From: DATEDA01 sp963789885 | GTDB lineage: Bacteria; Pseudomonadota; Gammaproteobacteria; Burkholderiales; SG8-39 | Direction of reading: 5' to 3' | DNA: 64,000 nt | Assembly: GCA_963789885.1 (NCBI GenBank) | Contig: CAWBNB010000005.1 | Coordinates: forward strand, 372,001-436,000 | Part shown: positions 38,382 to 47,639 of the stretch, piece by piece | Position numbering within the stretch: the stretch's first letter is position 1 | Layout of the letters: each line of letters begins with the position of its first letter | The notes under the pieces: generated by a model | What the model saw: the letters and a program-made list of their open reading frames with translations, nothing else | The model's database searches: none | What the model was told of the DNA's origin: nothing | Made by a program: the position numbers and the translations under genes

Positions 38382-39362
38382 CTACAGGTCGATCCTGATC
38401 CCGGCGTCCTTGACGACCTTGCCCCACTTCGCGATCTCGGACTTCACCAGCTTCTCGAATTCGGCTGGCGGCATGCCGCCAATCGTGGCGCCCTGGCTCG
38501 CCCAGATCTCTTTCATGTCGGGCGCCTGCATCGCTTTCACTACTTCGGTGTACATCCGGTCGATGATCGGCTGCGGCGTGCCGCGGATCGCCCAGAGCGC
38601 GTACCAGGTCGTCACCTCGTAGCCCGCGATCCCTGCCTCCTGCATCGTGGGGACATCGGGAACCAGCGGCGACCGCGCCGTCGTCGTCACCGCGAGCGGA
38701 CGGAGCTTGCCGGCCTTGATCTGGGTGGACGCCGTGCCCATCCCGTCAAAGGCGAGATCGACCTCGCCGGCGAGCAGCGCGGGGACGAGCGGTCCCGCAC
38801 CCTTGTACGGGACGTGGGTGAGCTGCGTGCCGGTCATCGTCTTGAACAGCTCGACCGACAGATGGTGCGTCGTGCCGTTCCCCGCGGAGCCGTAGTTGAG
38901 CTTCCCGGGATTCGCCTTCGCGTACGCGATCAGGTCCTGGATCGACTTGAAATCGTGCTTCGGATGGATGACGACGACGTTCGGCACGAACGCCGCGACC
39001 GTCACCGGCGCGAAGTCGCGCTCGAGGCTGTACGGCAGCTTCGTGTAGAGCGTCTCGGCGATCGTGTGGTGCACCGCGCCCATGAACCAGACGTAGCCGT
39101 CCGGCGGCTCCTTTGCGGCGCGCGCGGCGCCGACCGTGCCGCCGGCCCCGGCCATGTTCTCGATGATCACCTGCTGGCCCAGCGCGACCGACAGCTTGAG
39201 CGCGAGCGGTCGGGCGAACACGTCGGTGCCGCCGCCCGGCGGGAACGGGTTGATGATCCGGATCGGTTTCTGCGGCCAGGCCTGTGCCGAGACGTCGGTC
39301 GCCCCAGCGACGAGCGCGACCGCGCAAAGTGCGAGCGTGAGCCCGCGGAACGAGTACTTCAT
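38382..39362 (-). CDS. Tripartite tricarboxylate transporter receptor (TctC/Bug family)
   Basis: 326 residues from ATG 39362 with GAGAGGAG upstream. Signal peptide LALCAVALVAGATDVSAQA, then the Bug-family opening WPQKPIRIINPFPPGGGTD and NYGSAGNGTTHHLSVELF. Such receptors bind carboxylates or aromatic acids for TctAB, but no tctA or tctB genes are near. Orphan receptors of this type are numerous in Burkholderiales. It is probably linked with the CoA transferase downstream, despite the terminator between them. Confidence 0.93.
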   Translation of the reverse strand: MKYSFRGLTLALCAVALVAGATDVSAQAWPQKPIRIINPFPPGGGTDVFARPLALKLSVALGQQVIIENMAGAGGTVGAARAAKEPPDGYVWFMGAVHHTIAETLYTKLPYSLERDFAPVTVAAFVPNVVVIHPKHDFKSIQDLIAYAKANPGKLNYGSAGNGTTHHLSVELFKTMTGTQLTHVPYKGAGPLVPALLAGEVDLAFDGMGTASTQIKAGKLRPLAVTTTARSPLVPDVPTMQEAGIAGYEVTTWYALWAIRGTPQPIIDRMYTEVVKAMQAPDMKEIWASQGATIGGMPPAEFEKLVKSEIAKWGKVVKDAGIRIDL

Positions 39363-39470
39363 GACTGCTCCTCTCGACGGTGGATACCGGTTTTCATGTG
39401 TAGCGCTGCCGGCTCGCGCGGGCGCTAGTCTGCCACGGCCGGCGGGCACGTCAACCTTGCGGCGCGAGGC

Positions 39471-39516
39471 GGGAGAGGCGGGAGAGGCGAGAGGCGAGAG
39501 GCGAGAGGCGAGAGGC
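39471..39516. repeat. Tandem repeat, 7/9-bp GAGAGGC units
   Basis: Two GGGAGAGGC units (39471-39488) are followed by four perfect GAGAGGC heptamers (39489-39516). The array lies in the gap between tctC and the DM9 gene, eight bases from that gene's stop. The unit count could vary by slippage. It is non-coding on either strand as far as I can see. Confidence 0.8.
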
Positions 39517-39524
39517 GGGAGCGC

Positions 39525-40031
39525 CTAAGGCTTGACCAGCACTTCGAAGTCGGCAGTGTTCTGTTCCTTGCCGCCGACGCCATAGAGGCAGCTTCCCGTA
39601 GCGAGCTTGCCGATCTGGACGCTACCGTCGCCGAGCGTCGCCCGGCAGAGGTGGAGCACGGTGCCGTCGGCCTCGCGGCCCACGGGGTAGGCGCCTTTCG
39701 GCGACTCCTTCGCGTTCACCCACTTGATCAGCTTCGGGCCGTCGTCGCGGAGCACCTGATAGGCCCCGATCGACCATTCGAGCCCGCCGTAGGTGACCGT
39801 GCAGCCGAGCATCGGCTGGCGGATCCGGCCCGGCTGCTCGCTGCCGTTCGCGAGCCGTGCCCGGCAGGCGTACAGGGAGTCCCCGTTGATGCCTTTCCCG
39901 ACCGCCAGCGAGCCCTTCGGGATGTGCCCGCGGGAGGCGAACACCCAGACCAGCTCGGGCTCGTCCGCGGCGAGCGCAGGGAGCGAAACCGACGCCGCGA
40001 CCAGGGCGGCCAGGAGGAGACGTTTGAGCAT
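39525..40031 (-). CDS. Secreted DM9/DUF3421 domain protein
   Basis: 168 residues from ATG 40031, preferred over an in-frame ATG at 40124 because a clean signal peptide follows (LKRLLLAALVAASVSLPALAA). Two DM9-like repeats are visible: WVFASRGHIPKGSLAVGKG with YACRARL and GCTVTYGG, then PKGAYPVGREADGTVLHLCRA with GSCLYGVGG. DM9/DUF3421 domains are best known from insects and molluscs, where some bind mannose. Bacterial members exist but are poorly studied. Paired Cys suggest a disulfide-stabilised periplasmic or secreted protein. Function unknown. Confidence 0.72.
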   Translation of the reverse strand: MLKRLLLAALVAASVSLPALAADEPELVWVFASRGHIPKGSLAVGKGINGDSLYACRARLANGSEQPGRIRQPMLGCTVTYGGLEWSIGAYQVLRDDGPKLIKWVNAKESPKGAYPVGREADGTVLHLCRATLGDGSVQIGKLATGSCLYGVGGKEQNTADFEVLVKP

Positions 40032-40113
40032 GTCGATTCTGGCGACGTGGCTTTTTGCCTTTTTCGCCACGTGGAATGGTGGCATGGGACCCCGCCCATG
40101 CCGCGGACTTCCG

Positions 40114-40917
40114 TCACTTCCCACGAAACCGGGGCTTCTCTTTAGCGAGAAATGCCCGGTATCCGATGCGGAAATCTTCGGTGTCGAAGCAGGCGTAGCT
40201 CTCGTCGTTCTCCTCGGGCGAGAGGGGTCGAGGGTCGGCGAGCCGGCGGGCGAACCGCTTGTGCCAGCGCGCGACGAGCGGGGCGCCCTCGGCGATCCGC
40301 CGGGCGGCCGCGAGGGTCTCCGCCTCGACCTGCTCGTCCGGGACCACCCGGTTCACCAGGCCCTTGTCGCGCGCCTCCTGCGCCCCGAACACCCGGCCCT
40401 CCAGGACGATCTCGAGCGCCACCGCGGGCCCGACGAGGGCGATCAGCGGCTTCATCTCGGCGTAGGCCACGACCAGCCCCAGGTTCTTGACCGGGACGCC
40501 GAAGCGGCTCGACTCGCCGCAGATGCGCAGGTCGCACACCGTGGCGATCTCGAGTCCGCCCCCGACGCACGCGCCGCGGATCATCGCCAGCACCGGGTGG
40601 CGGCAGTGGGTCAGGGCGCGCATCGTGACCTCGACGATGCGGCCGTACTCGCGGGCCTGCGCGGCATTCGCCCGCTCGGTCTCGAACTCGGCGATGTCCG
40701 CGCCCGCCGCGAACGCTTTCTCCCCCGCACCGCGCAGGATCACGCAGCGGAGCGACTCGTCGGCGTCGAACGCGGCGAAGATTTCGCCGAGCGCGCGCCA
40801 CATGCCGAGATCGAGCGCGTTGAGACGCTCGGGCTTGTTCAGCGTGACGGTCGCGATGTCGCCATCGCGGGCGACGAGGACGGTCTCCCCGCCCACTGCA
40901 GGCGCGCTACTCGCCAC
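40114..40917 (-). CDS. Enoyl-CoA hydratase/isomerase family protein
   Basis: 267 residues of the crotonase fold. Oxyanion-hole segments are KAFAAGADIAEFE (about 65-78) and GACVGGGLEIATVCDLRI (about 113-130). A Glu of the active site may be the one in GGLEIA; the second catalytic Glu usual in hydratases is not obvious, so isomerase or another crotonase reaction is possible. It lies between the DM9 gene and the aminotransferase on the same strand, 83 bases from the former. No beta-oxidation partners are adjacent. Confidence 0.9.
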   Translation of the reverse strand: MASSAPAVGGETVLVARDGDIATVTLNKPERLNALDLGMWRALGEIFAAFDADESLRCVILRGAGEKAFAAGADIAEFETERANAAQAREYGRIVEVTMRALTHCRHPVLAMIRGACVGGGLEIATVCDLRICGESSRFGVPVKNLGLVVAYAEMKPLIALVGPAVALEIVLEGRVFGAQEARDKGLVNRVVPDEQVEAETLAAARRIAEGAPLVARWHKRFARRLADPRPLSPEENDESYACFDTEDFRIGYRAFLAKEKPRFRGK

Positions 40918-40995
40918 GGATGTTCGCGTCGAGCGCGCCCGCCTGGGCGCGTGGGAACGGACTGTCCGTAAGCTCTTTCCGCCGGGGCATGCGCG

Positions 40996-42189
40996 TCACG
41001 CCGCCTTCCGCGCGGGCTTGCGCGCGCTCTCGACGAGGTAGTCCATCGCCGCCTGCGCGCCGCCCTTCTTGTGCGGCACGCCCGCGAGCTCGAGCCCCAT
41101 CTCCACGCCGGCGAGCGTGCCCGCCAGCGTCAGGTCGTTGAAGTCGCCGAGATGGCCGATACGGAACACCTTCCCGGCGAGCTTGCCGAGCCCGGTCCCG
41201 AGCGACATGTCGAACGCCTCCAGGATGGTCTTGCGCAGCTTGTCGGCGTCGTGGCCGGCCGGCGTCATCAATGCCGTGAGCGAGCTCGAGTACTCCTCGG
41301 GGACCGCGCAGAGGATCTCGAGGCCCCACGCCCGCGCCGCGCGCCGCGTCGCCTCCGCGTGCCGGTCGTGACGGGCGAAGACGTTCTCGAGCCCTTCTTC
41401 CCGCAGCATCCGCAGCGCCTCGCGCAGTCCGTAGAGCAGGTTCGTTGCGGGCGTGTACGGGAAATAGCCGGTCTTGTTGTTCGCGATCATCTCTTCCCAG
41501 CCCCAGTACGACTTCGGCAGCTTCGAGGTCTGCGCGTGCTTGCGCGCTTTCTCGCTGACCGCGTTGAACGAGAGGCCGGGCGGCAACATCAGGCCCTTCT
41601 GCGACCCGGCCACCGTGACGTCGACACCCCACTCGTCGTGCCGGTAGTCGATCGAGGCGAGCGAGCTGATCGTGTCGACCATGAGGAGCGCCGGGTGGTT
41701 CGCCGCGTCGATCGCCTTGCGCACCGCACCGATGCGGCTCGTGACCCCGGTGGAGGTCTCGTTGTGCACCACGCACACCGCCTTGATCGTGTGCGCCTTG
41801 TCCTCCTTCAGCTTCGCCTCGACGATCGCCGGATCTGCGCCGCGGCGCCAGTCGGTCGCGACGAACTCCGGCTGCAGGCCGAGCTTCGTCGCCATCTTGT
41901 TCCACAGCGTCGCGAAGTGCCCGGTCTCGAACATCAGCACCTTGTCGCCGGGCGAGAGCGTGTTGACGAGCGCCGCTTCCCAGGCACCGGTTCCCGACGC
42001 GGGGTAGATCACCACGTGCTGCTTCGTCTGGAACACGTGCTTCAGCCCGTCGAGCACCTCGAGGCCGAGCACGCCGAACTCGGGACCGCGGTGGTCCATC
42101 GTCGGCATGTCGATCGCCCGCAGCACGCGGTCGGGCACGTTGGTCGGTCCGGGGATCTGGAGAAAGTGGCGGCCGCTGCGGTAGCTCAT
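40996..42189 (-). CDS. Serine-glyoxylate / alanine-glyoxylate aminotransferase family protein
   Basis: 397 residues, fold-type I class V aminotransferase. The N-terminus HFLQIPGPTNVPDRVLRAID and PLP lysine in GSQKGLMLPPGL (about 195-206) are typical of SGAT/AGAT. LMVDTISSLASIDY contains the PLP-binding Asp. The reaction is amino transfer to glyoxylate to give glycine. It is divergent from a GntR gene across an AT-rich region with inverted repeats that could control both. The C-terminus is Lys/Ala-rich. The frame is intact. Confidence 0.92.
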   Translation of the reverse strand: MSYRSGRHFLQIPGPTNVPDRVLRAIDMPTMDHRGPEFGVLGLEVLDGLKHVFQTKQHVVIYPASGTGAWEAALVNTLSPGDKVLMFETGHFATLWNKMATKLGLQPEFVATDWRRGADPAIVEAKLKEDKAHTIKAVCVVHNETSTGVTSRIGAVRKAIDAANHPALLMVDTISSLASIDYRHDEWGVDVTVAGSQKGLMLPPGLSFNAVSEKARKHAQTSKLPKSYWGWEEMIANNKTGYFPYTPATNLLYGLREALRMLREEGLENVFARHDRHAEATRRAARAWGLEILCAVPEEYSSSLTALMTPAGHDADKLRKTILEAFDMSLGTGLGKLAGKVFRIGHLGDFNDLTLAGTLAGVEMGLELAGVPHKKGGAQAAMDYLVESARKPARKAA

Positions 42190-42247
42190 CGGGGTCCCTC
42201 CGGGGGCGACGGATGCCGAATGCTAGCCTTTCCGGCTTTCTGCGTCC

Positions 42248-42344
42248 AACCAATTTTTGTATGCAAAATGATGCGTCGCGGCATAATTGGTTAGCAACCC
42301 TATGATAATAGGTTGCAACCCATGACATAAAATGCATACAATTT
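42248..42344. promoter_or_regulatory. AT-rich divergent regulatory region with nested inverted repeats
   Basis: TTTTGTATGCAAAA (42255-42268) and TGCATACA (42333-42340) form matching, inverted half-sites: each contains TTGTATGCA when read in opposite directions. These are typical of FCD-type GntR operators. Also present are AACCAATT (42248-42255) with AATTGGTT (42285-42292), and GCAACCCTAT (42294-42303) with ATAGGTTGC (42308-42316). The region separates the aminotransferase and gntR starts. Local AT content is far above the surroundings. Confidence 0.65.
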
Positions 42345-42349
42345 CGGCC

Positions 42350-43036
42350 GTGAACGACCTCGCCCTTACGCCGCGGCTTCTCCACGAGGACGCGACCGAG
42401 CGGTTGCGCGACATGATCGTGCAAGGCGATCTCGCGCCCGGCGCCAAGCTCGTCGAGCGCGTGCTCTGCGAACGGCTCGGCGTTTCCCGCACGCCATTGC
42501 GCGAAGCGATCAAGCGCCTCGCGTCCGAAGGGCTCGTCGCGCTGCAGCCGAACCGGGGTGCGATCGTCACGCTGCTCACCCTCGAACAGGTGCGCGAGAC
42601 CTTCGCGGTGATGGGTGCGCTCGAAGCGCTCGCCGGGCAGCTCGCATGCCGCAACATCACCGACGCGCAGCTCGCCGAGATCCGGGCGCTTCATTTCGAG
42701 ATGCTGGCGTGCCACGCGCGCGGCGACCTCGCCGGTTACTTCCGGTGCAACCAGGCGATCCACCTCGCGATCGTCGCGGCCGGCGGCAACGGCACGCTCG
42801 CTGCGACCTACCGTCACCTGAACGCCCACGTGCTGCGCGCCCGGTACATGGCGAACCTCTCGCGCGAGCGCTGGGACCGCGCCGTGGCCGAGCACGACGC
42901 GATGCTGAACGCGCTCTCGGCGCGCGACGGCGAACGGCTGCAGCGGTTGCTGTCCGAGCACCTCGGCGCGAAGATGATGGCCGTCCTGGCCGCGGTCCAG
43001 TCCACGGAAGGAGCGAGCGATGCCGCTTACGATTGA
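42350..43036 (+). CDS. GntR family transcriptional regulator (FCD domain)
   Basis: About 228 residues from GTG 42350; an ATG at 42332 lies inside the TGCATACA operator half-site, so the later start is favoured. The N-terminal winged helix contains ERLRDMIVQGDLAPGAKLVERVLCE with GVSRTPLREAIKRL as the recognition region. The C-terminal FCD domain has conserved metal-ligand His residues (FHRAIHLAI-like CNQAIHLAIV, then AEHDAML and SEHLGAK). It probably autoregulates and controls the divergent aminotransferase gene. The effector is unknown; glyoxylate or a hydroxy acid would fit. It overlaps the DsbA-like gene. Confidence 0.9.
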   Translation: MNDLALTPRLLHEDATERLRDMIVQGDLAPGAKLVERVLCERLGVSRTPLREAIKRLASEGLVALQPNRGAIVTLLTLEQVRETFAVMGALEALAGQLACRNITDAQLAEIRALHFEMLACHARGDLAGYFRCNQAIHLAIVAAGGNGTLAATYRHLNAHVLRARYMANLSRERWDRAVAEHDAMLNALSARDGERLQRLLSEHLGAKMMAVLAAVQSTEGASDAAYD

Positions 43037-43664
43037 CGTCGTCTCCGATGTCGTGTGCCCGTGGTGCTTCATCGGCAAGCGCCGGCTCGAGGGCGCGCTC
43101 GCGCTGTACGCGAAAGAACATCCCGACGCACCGTCGCCGACGGTGATCTGGCGGCCGTTCCAGCTGAACCCGGGCCTGCCTGCCGAGGGCATGGCGCGCG
43201 CGGACTACATCGCGCGCAAGTTCGGCCCGCGGGGCGGGGCGGTCTACGACCGCGTGTCCGCGGTGGGGCGGGAGGTCGGCATCGACTTCGCGTTCGATCG
43301 CATCACCCGCCAGCCGAACACGCTCGCGGCGCACAGCCTGATCGGGCTCGCGGGCGCCCAGGGCCGCCAGGACGCCACGAAGGAAGCGTTCCTCCGCGCC
43401 TATTTCCTCGATGGCGTCGATCTGACCGCGCGCGCGAGCCTCGTTTCGATCGCGACCTCCACCGGCCTCGACCGCGCCGCCGTCGAGGAGTGGCTCGACA
43501 ACGCCGAGGCACGCGACGCGGTCGCGGCCGAAGACGCGCGTGCGCGCGAGATCGGCATCGAGGGCGTGCCGTTCTTCATCTTCAACGGACGTCTCGGCGT
43601 GTCGGGTGCGCAGCCCGCGGAAGTCCTCCTCGACGCGATGAAGCAGGCCGAGAGCGCGGCGTGA
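43020..43664 (+). CDS. DsbA/FrnE-like 2-hydroxychromene-2-carboxylate isomerase family protein
   Basis: 214 residues, thioredoxin fold with an inserted helical domain. CPWC (14-17) in VVCPWCFIGKRRLE is the redox or GSH-binding motif. FrnE-type proteins keep both Cys, while true HCCA isomerases use a Ser. The C-terminal IEGVPFFIFNGR contains the cis-Pro loop. The ATG lies inside gntR; the stop overlaps the dehydrogenase GTG. It is cytoplasmic as no export signal exists. The role may be disulfide handling for the neighbour; that is inference. Confidence 0.88.
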   Translation: MPLTIDVVSDVVCPWCFIGKRRLEGALALYAKEHPDAPSPTVIWRPFQLNPGLPAEGMARADYIARKFGPRGGAVYDRVSAVGREVGIDFAFDRITRQPNTLAAHSLIGLAGAQGRQDATKEAFLRAYFLDGVDLTARASLVSIATSTGLDRAAVEEWLDNAEARDAVAAEDARAREIGIEGVPFFIFNGRLGVSGAQPAEVLLDAMKQAESAA

Positions 43665-46631
43665 ACGTCTTCAAGCTCGAGTTCCAGCCGGGCGCGGGCG
43701 GCTCGAGTCTCGCCGCACGGCTGAAGCGCGAGGTGGAGGGCGACGTCCTCTTCGACCGCGCGAGCCGCGGCCGCTACTCGACCGATGCGTCGATCTACCA
43801 GATCGAGCCGGTCGGCGTCGTCGTGCCGCGGACCGAAGCCGACGCCCTGCGCGCGATCCGGATCGCAGCGGAGGCCGGCGTGCCGGTGCTCCCGCGCGGC
43901 GCCGGCACTTCGCAGTGCGGACAGACGGTCGGCGCCGCGCTGGTGATCGACAACTCCAAACACCTCGCCGAGGTGATCTCGTTCGATGCCGCCGGCGCGA
44001 CGGTGACGGTCCAGCCCGGCATCGCGCTCGACCGGCTGAACGCGTTCCTGCGGCCGCACGGCCTCTGGTTCCCGGTCGACGTCTCGACCTCGGCCCAGGC
44101 GACGATCGGCGGGATGGCCGGCAACAACTCCTGCGGCTCGCGCTCGATCCGCTACGGCAACATGGTGCACAACGTGCTCGCGATCGACGCGGTGCTCGCC
44201 GACGGTTCCGAGTACCGCTTCGGGCCGAGCGGCGAGATCGCGGGCGGGCCGCCCGGCTACCGCGCGCTCGTCGAGAAAGTCCACGCGATCGTCCGGCGCG
44301 AGGCCGCGGAAATCGCCGCGCGGTGGCCGAAGGTGCTGCGGCGGGTACAGGGTTACAACATCGACATGGTGCAGCCCGGCCCCGTGGACGCCGACACGGG
44401 CGCCGGCATGCTGCCGCACAACCTCGCCAGCCTCCTCGTCGGCTCCGAGGGCACCCTCGCCTATTCGCGGCAGCTGACGCTGAAGCTCTCGCCGATCCCG
44501 CGCCACAAGACGCTCGGCGTCTGCCATTTCCCGACCTTCCGCCGCGCGATGGAGTCCGCGCAGCACATCGTGAAGCTCGATCCGGACGCGGTCGAGCTGG
44601 TCGACAGCACGATGATCGGGCTCGCTCGCGACAACGCGGCGTTCGCGCCCATCGTCGCGCGTTTCATCCGCGGCGAGCCGGAAGCGATCCTGCTCGTCGA
44701 GTTCGCGGGCGACGACCGGGATGCCCAGCACGCGAAGCTCGCGCGGCTCGTCGAGCTGACGGGCGATCTCGGCCTGCCCGGGAGCGTGGTCGAGATCACC
44801 GACCCGAAGCTGCAGAAGGACGTCTGGGAAGTCCGCAAGGCCGGGCTCAACATCATGATGTCGATGAAGGGCGACGGGAAGCCGGTGTCGTTCATCGAGG
44901 ACTGCGCGGTGCCGCTCGAGCATCTCGCCGACTACACCGAGCGGCTCACCCGGGTCTTCGAGAAGCACGGGACCCGCGGCACCTGGTATGCGCACGCCTC
45001 GGTCGGGACGCTGCACGTCCGCCCGGTGCTCAACATGAAGGCCGACGGCGCGAAGAAGATGCGCGCCATCGCCGAGGAAGCCTGCGCGATGGTGCGCGAG
45101 TACAAGGGCGCCGCGTTCTCGGGCGAGCACGGCGACGGACTGGTCCGGTCGGAGTGGATCGAGCCGGTCATCGGCCGGCAGCTCGCCCGCGCGCTCGCCG
45201 AGATCAAGGATCTCTTCGATCCGAAGGGGCTGATGAACCCCGGCAAGATCGTGCGGCCGACGAAGATGGACGACCGGTCCCTCTTCCGCTTCAAGCCGGG
45301 GTACGGGACGTCGCGCCTGGACACCGCGCTCGACTGGTCCGAGTGGAACGTCCCCGGCGCGGCGAGCCAGGGGTTCGCGGCGGCGGTCGAGATGTGCAAC
45401 AACAACGGCCACTGCCGCAAGTTCGACGCCGGGACGATGTGTCCGTCGTTCCGTGCGACCGGCGACGAGCAGCATCTCACGCGCGGCCGCGCGAATACGC
45501 TGCGGCTCGCGGTCTCCGGGCAACTCGGACCGGATGGACTCGCCTCCGACGCGCTCTACGAGACGCTCGATCTCTGCGTCGGCTGCAAGGGCTGCAAGCG
45601 CGAATGCCCGACCGGCGTCGACATGGCGCGGATGAAGATCGAGTTTCTCCATCACTACCACGGCCGCCACGGCTGGGGACTGAAGGACCGGCTCGTCGCC
45701 TTCCTCCCGCGCTATGCGCCGATCGCCGCGCGTCTGGCGCCGCTCGTCAACCTGCGCGACCGCGTACCGGTCCTCGCGACGCTCGGCGAGAAGCTGGTCG
45801 GGTTCTCGGCGAAGCGCAGCCTGCCGAAGTGGCAGACCCGCCCGTTCCTGCAATCGGCCGCCGGACGCTATCAGGTGCGTGCGCCGGAGGACTGCGACGT
45901 CGTCCTGTTCGCCGACACGTTCAACAATTACTTCGAGCCGGAGAACGCGATCGCCGCGCTGCGCGTGCTCGAGGCCGCGGGTTATCGCGTTCACGTCGCG
46001 CGTGCGGCGGACGCGAGCCGGCCGCTCTGCTGCGGCCGCACCTTCCTTTCGGTCGGTATGGTGAACGAGGCGCGCTACGAGGCGCGCCGGCTGCTCGATG
46101 CGCTGTCGCCTTACGCCGCGCGCGGCGTACCGATCGTCGGGCTCGAACCCTCGTGCCTGCTGACGCTGCGCGACGAGCTCGGCGCGATGCTCCCCGGCGA
46201 CGAAGCGGTGAAACTCGGCGCGAACGCGCTCCTCTTCGAGGAGTTCCTCGCGCGCGAGGCGGATGCCGGGCGGTTCGCGCTGGAGTTGAACGCGCTGCCG
46301 GGCGTCAAGGCGCTCCTCCACGGACATTGCCATCAGAAGGCGTTCGGCGCGATGCCGGCGGTCGAGCGCACGCTCAAGCTCGTGCCCGGCCTGGCGGTGG
46401 AAACGATCGAGTCGAGCTGCTGCGGCATGGCGGGGGCGTTCGGCTACGAGGCGAAGCACTACGACGTGTCGATGAAGATGGCGGAGAGCGTCGCTGCTGC
46501 CGAAGGTGCGCGCGGCGGACGCCGCGACGCTCGTCGTCGCCGATGGCACGAGCTGCCGACATCAGATTGCCGACGGCGCGCACCGGGAGGCGCTGCACGT
46601 CGCGCGAGTGCTCGAGCGGGCGCTCGGCTAA
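43661..46631 (+). CDS. FAD-linked oxidase and Fe-S binding fused dehydrogenase (YdiJ-like; one frameshift)
   Basis: GTG 43661 overlaps the preceding stop. The FAD_binding_4 domain (about 30-260) has PRGAGTSQCGQTVGAALVID and GGMAGNNSCGSRSIRYGNM. The C-terminal FAD-oxidase domain includes the GEHGDGLVRSEW metal site. A ferredoxin-like segment CVGCKGCKRECP and CCG-type motifs (PLCCGRTF, SSCCGMAGAFGYE) follow. The frame shifts near 46490 (extra base) just before the C-terminal 45 residues. The restored length is about 989, close to YdiJ (1018), a D-2-hydroxyglutarate-type dehydrogenase. Lactate or another 2-hydroxy acid is possible. Confidence 0.9.
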
Positions 46632-46668
46632 ACGTCGCCCGCCGGTTTTGCAGTAAGCTCGCGCCGCC

Positions 46669-47601
46669 ATGGACGCGCCCAAGCCCACTCTTTTCAACCG
46701 TCTCGCGGGCTTCCTCCGTTTCGTCTTCTGGGGGCTGCTCATCCTGATCCTGGTGATGACGTTCCTCGGCCGCGGGGCGGTCGAGGCGGAGCGCGCCACG
46801 GCGCTCGAGAAGTTCCAGGAGTCGCGCAAGTCGCGGGCGATCGCGCTGATTCACCGCCAGGACCGGGTCAACTTCCTCGGCATCCCGGTCGCGAGCTACA
46901 TCAACATCGACGACTCCGAGGCGGTGCTGCGCGCGATCCGGCTCACCCCCGACGACCAGCCGATCGACGTCATCCTGCACACGCCCGGCGGCCTGGTGCT
47001 GGCGTCCGAGCAGATCGCGCGCGCGCTCGTCGAGCACAAGGGCAAGGTGACGGTGTTCGTCCCGCACTACGCGATGAGCGGCGGCACGTTGATCGCACTC
47101 GCCGCCGACGAGATCGTGATGGATCCGAACGCGGTGCTCGGACCGGTCGATCCGCAGATCGGCGGCGCGCCCGCGGCGTCGATCATCAAGGCGGTGGAAC
47201 AGAAGCCGGTCGAGCGCGTGTCGGACGAGACGCTGATCCTCGCCGACATCTCGCGCAAGGCACAGGCGCAGGTCCAGGCGCTCGTCAACGAGCTGCTCGC
47301 CGACTCCGGGCAGATGCCGGCGGACAAGGCGGTTCAGACCGCGAAGACGCTCACCGACGGGCGGTGGACGCACGATTTCCCGATCACGGCGAAGACCGCG
47401 CGCGAGCTCGGGCTCAAGGTCAACACCGACATGCCGAGGGAGGTCTATGCACTGATGGACCTCTATCCGCAGGGGCCGGGAAAGCGTCCGACCGTCCTCT
47501 ACGTGGAACCGCCGAGCGGCATGCGCGACAGCGGCGGGACGGGCGATGCCCCCGCGCCGTCGCGGCCGACCGCGCCATCCCGCAACGAGCCGCGGAAGTG
47601 A
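46669..47601 (+). CDS. SDH-family ClpP-fold membrane serine protease
   Basis: 310 residues. One N-terminal membrane helix (about 17-33) precedes a ClpP/crotonase-fold domain. LHTPGGLVLASEQIARAL and HYAMSGGTLIALAADEIVMD give a likely nucleophile S137 and conserved Asp in the MDPNAVLGPVDPQIGG tract. This matches the SDH (Ser-Asp-His) proteinase family, relatives of SppA and NfeD proteases. The C-terminus is Pro-rich and polar. The active site location relative to the membrane is probably cytoplasmic-facing, by homology. No stomatin or NfeD partner is adjacent. Confidence 0.85.
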   Translation: MDAPKPTLFNRLAGFLRFVFWGLLILILVMTFLGRGAVEAERATALEKFQESRKSRAIALIHRQDRVNFLGIPVASYINIDDSEAVLRAIRLTPDDQPIDVILHTPGGLVLASEQIARALVEHKGKVTVFVPHYAMSGGTLIALAADEIVMDPNAVLGPVDPQIGGAPAASIIKAVEQKPVERVSDETLILADISRKAQAQVQALVNELLADSGQMPADKAVQTAKTLTDGRWTHDFPITAKTARELGLKVNTDMPREVYALMDLYPQGPGKRPTVLYVEPPSGMRDSGGTGDAPAPSRPTAPSRNEPRK

Positions 47602-47639
47602 TCGCGACCGCTCGCCCCTGCTGACCGGGCACGCGGGGC

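Noticed and set aside
39471..39516. Possible CRISPR-like array
   Set aside because: The repeats are 7-9 bases with no spacers, so this is a simple tandem repeat.
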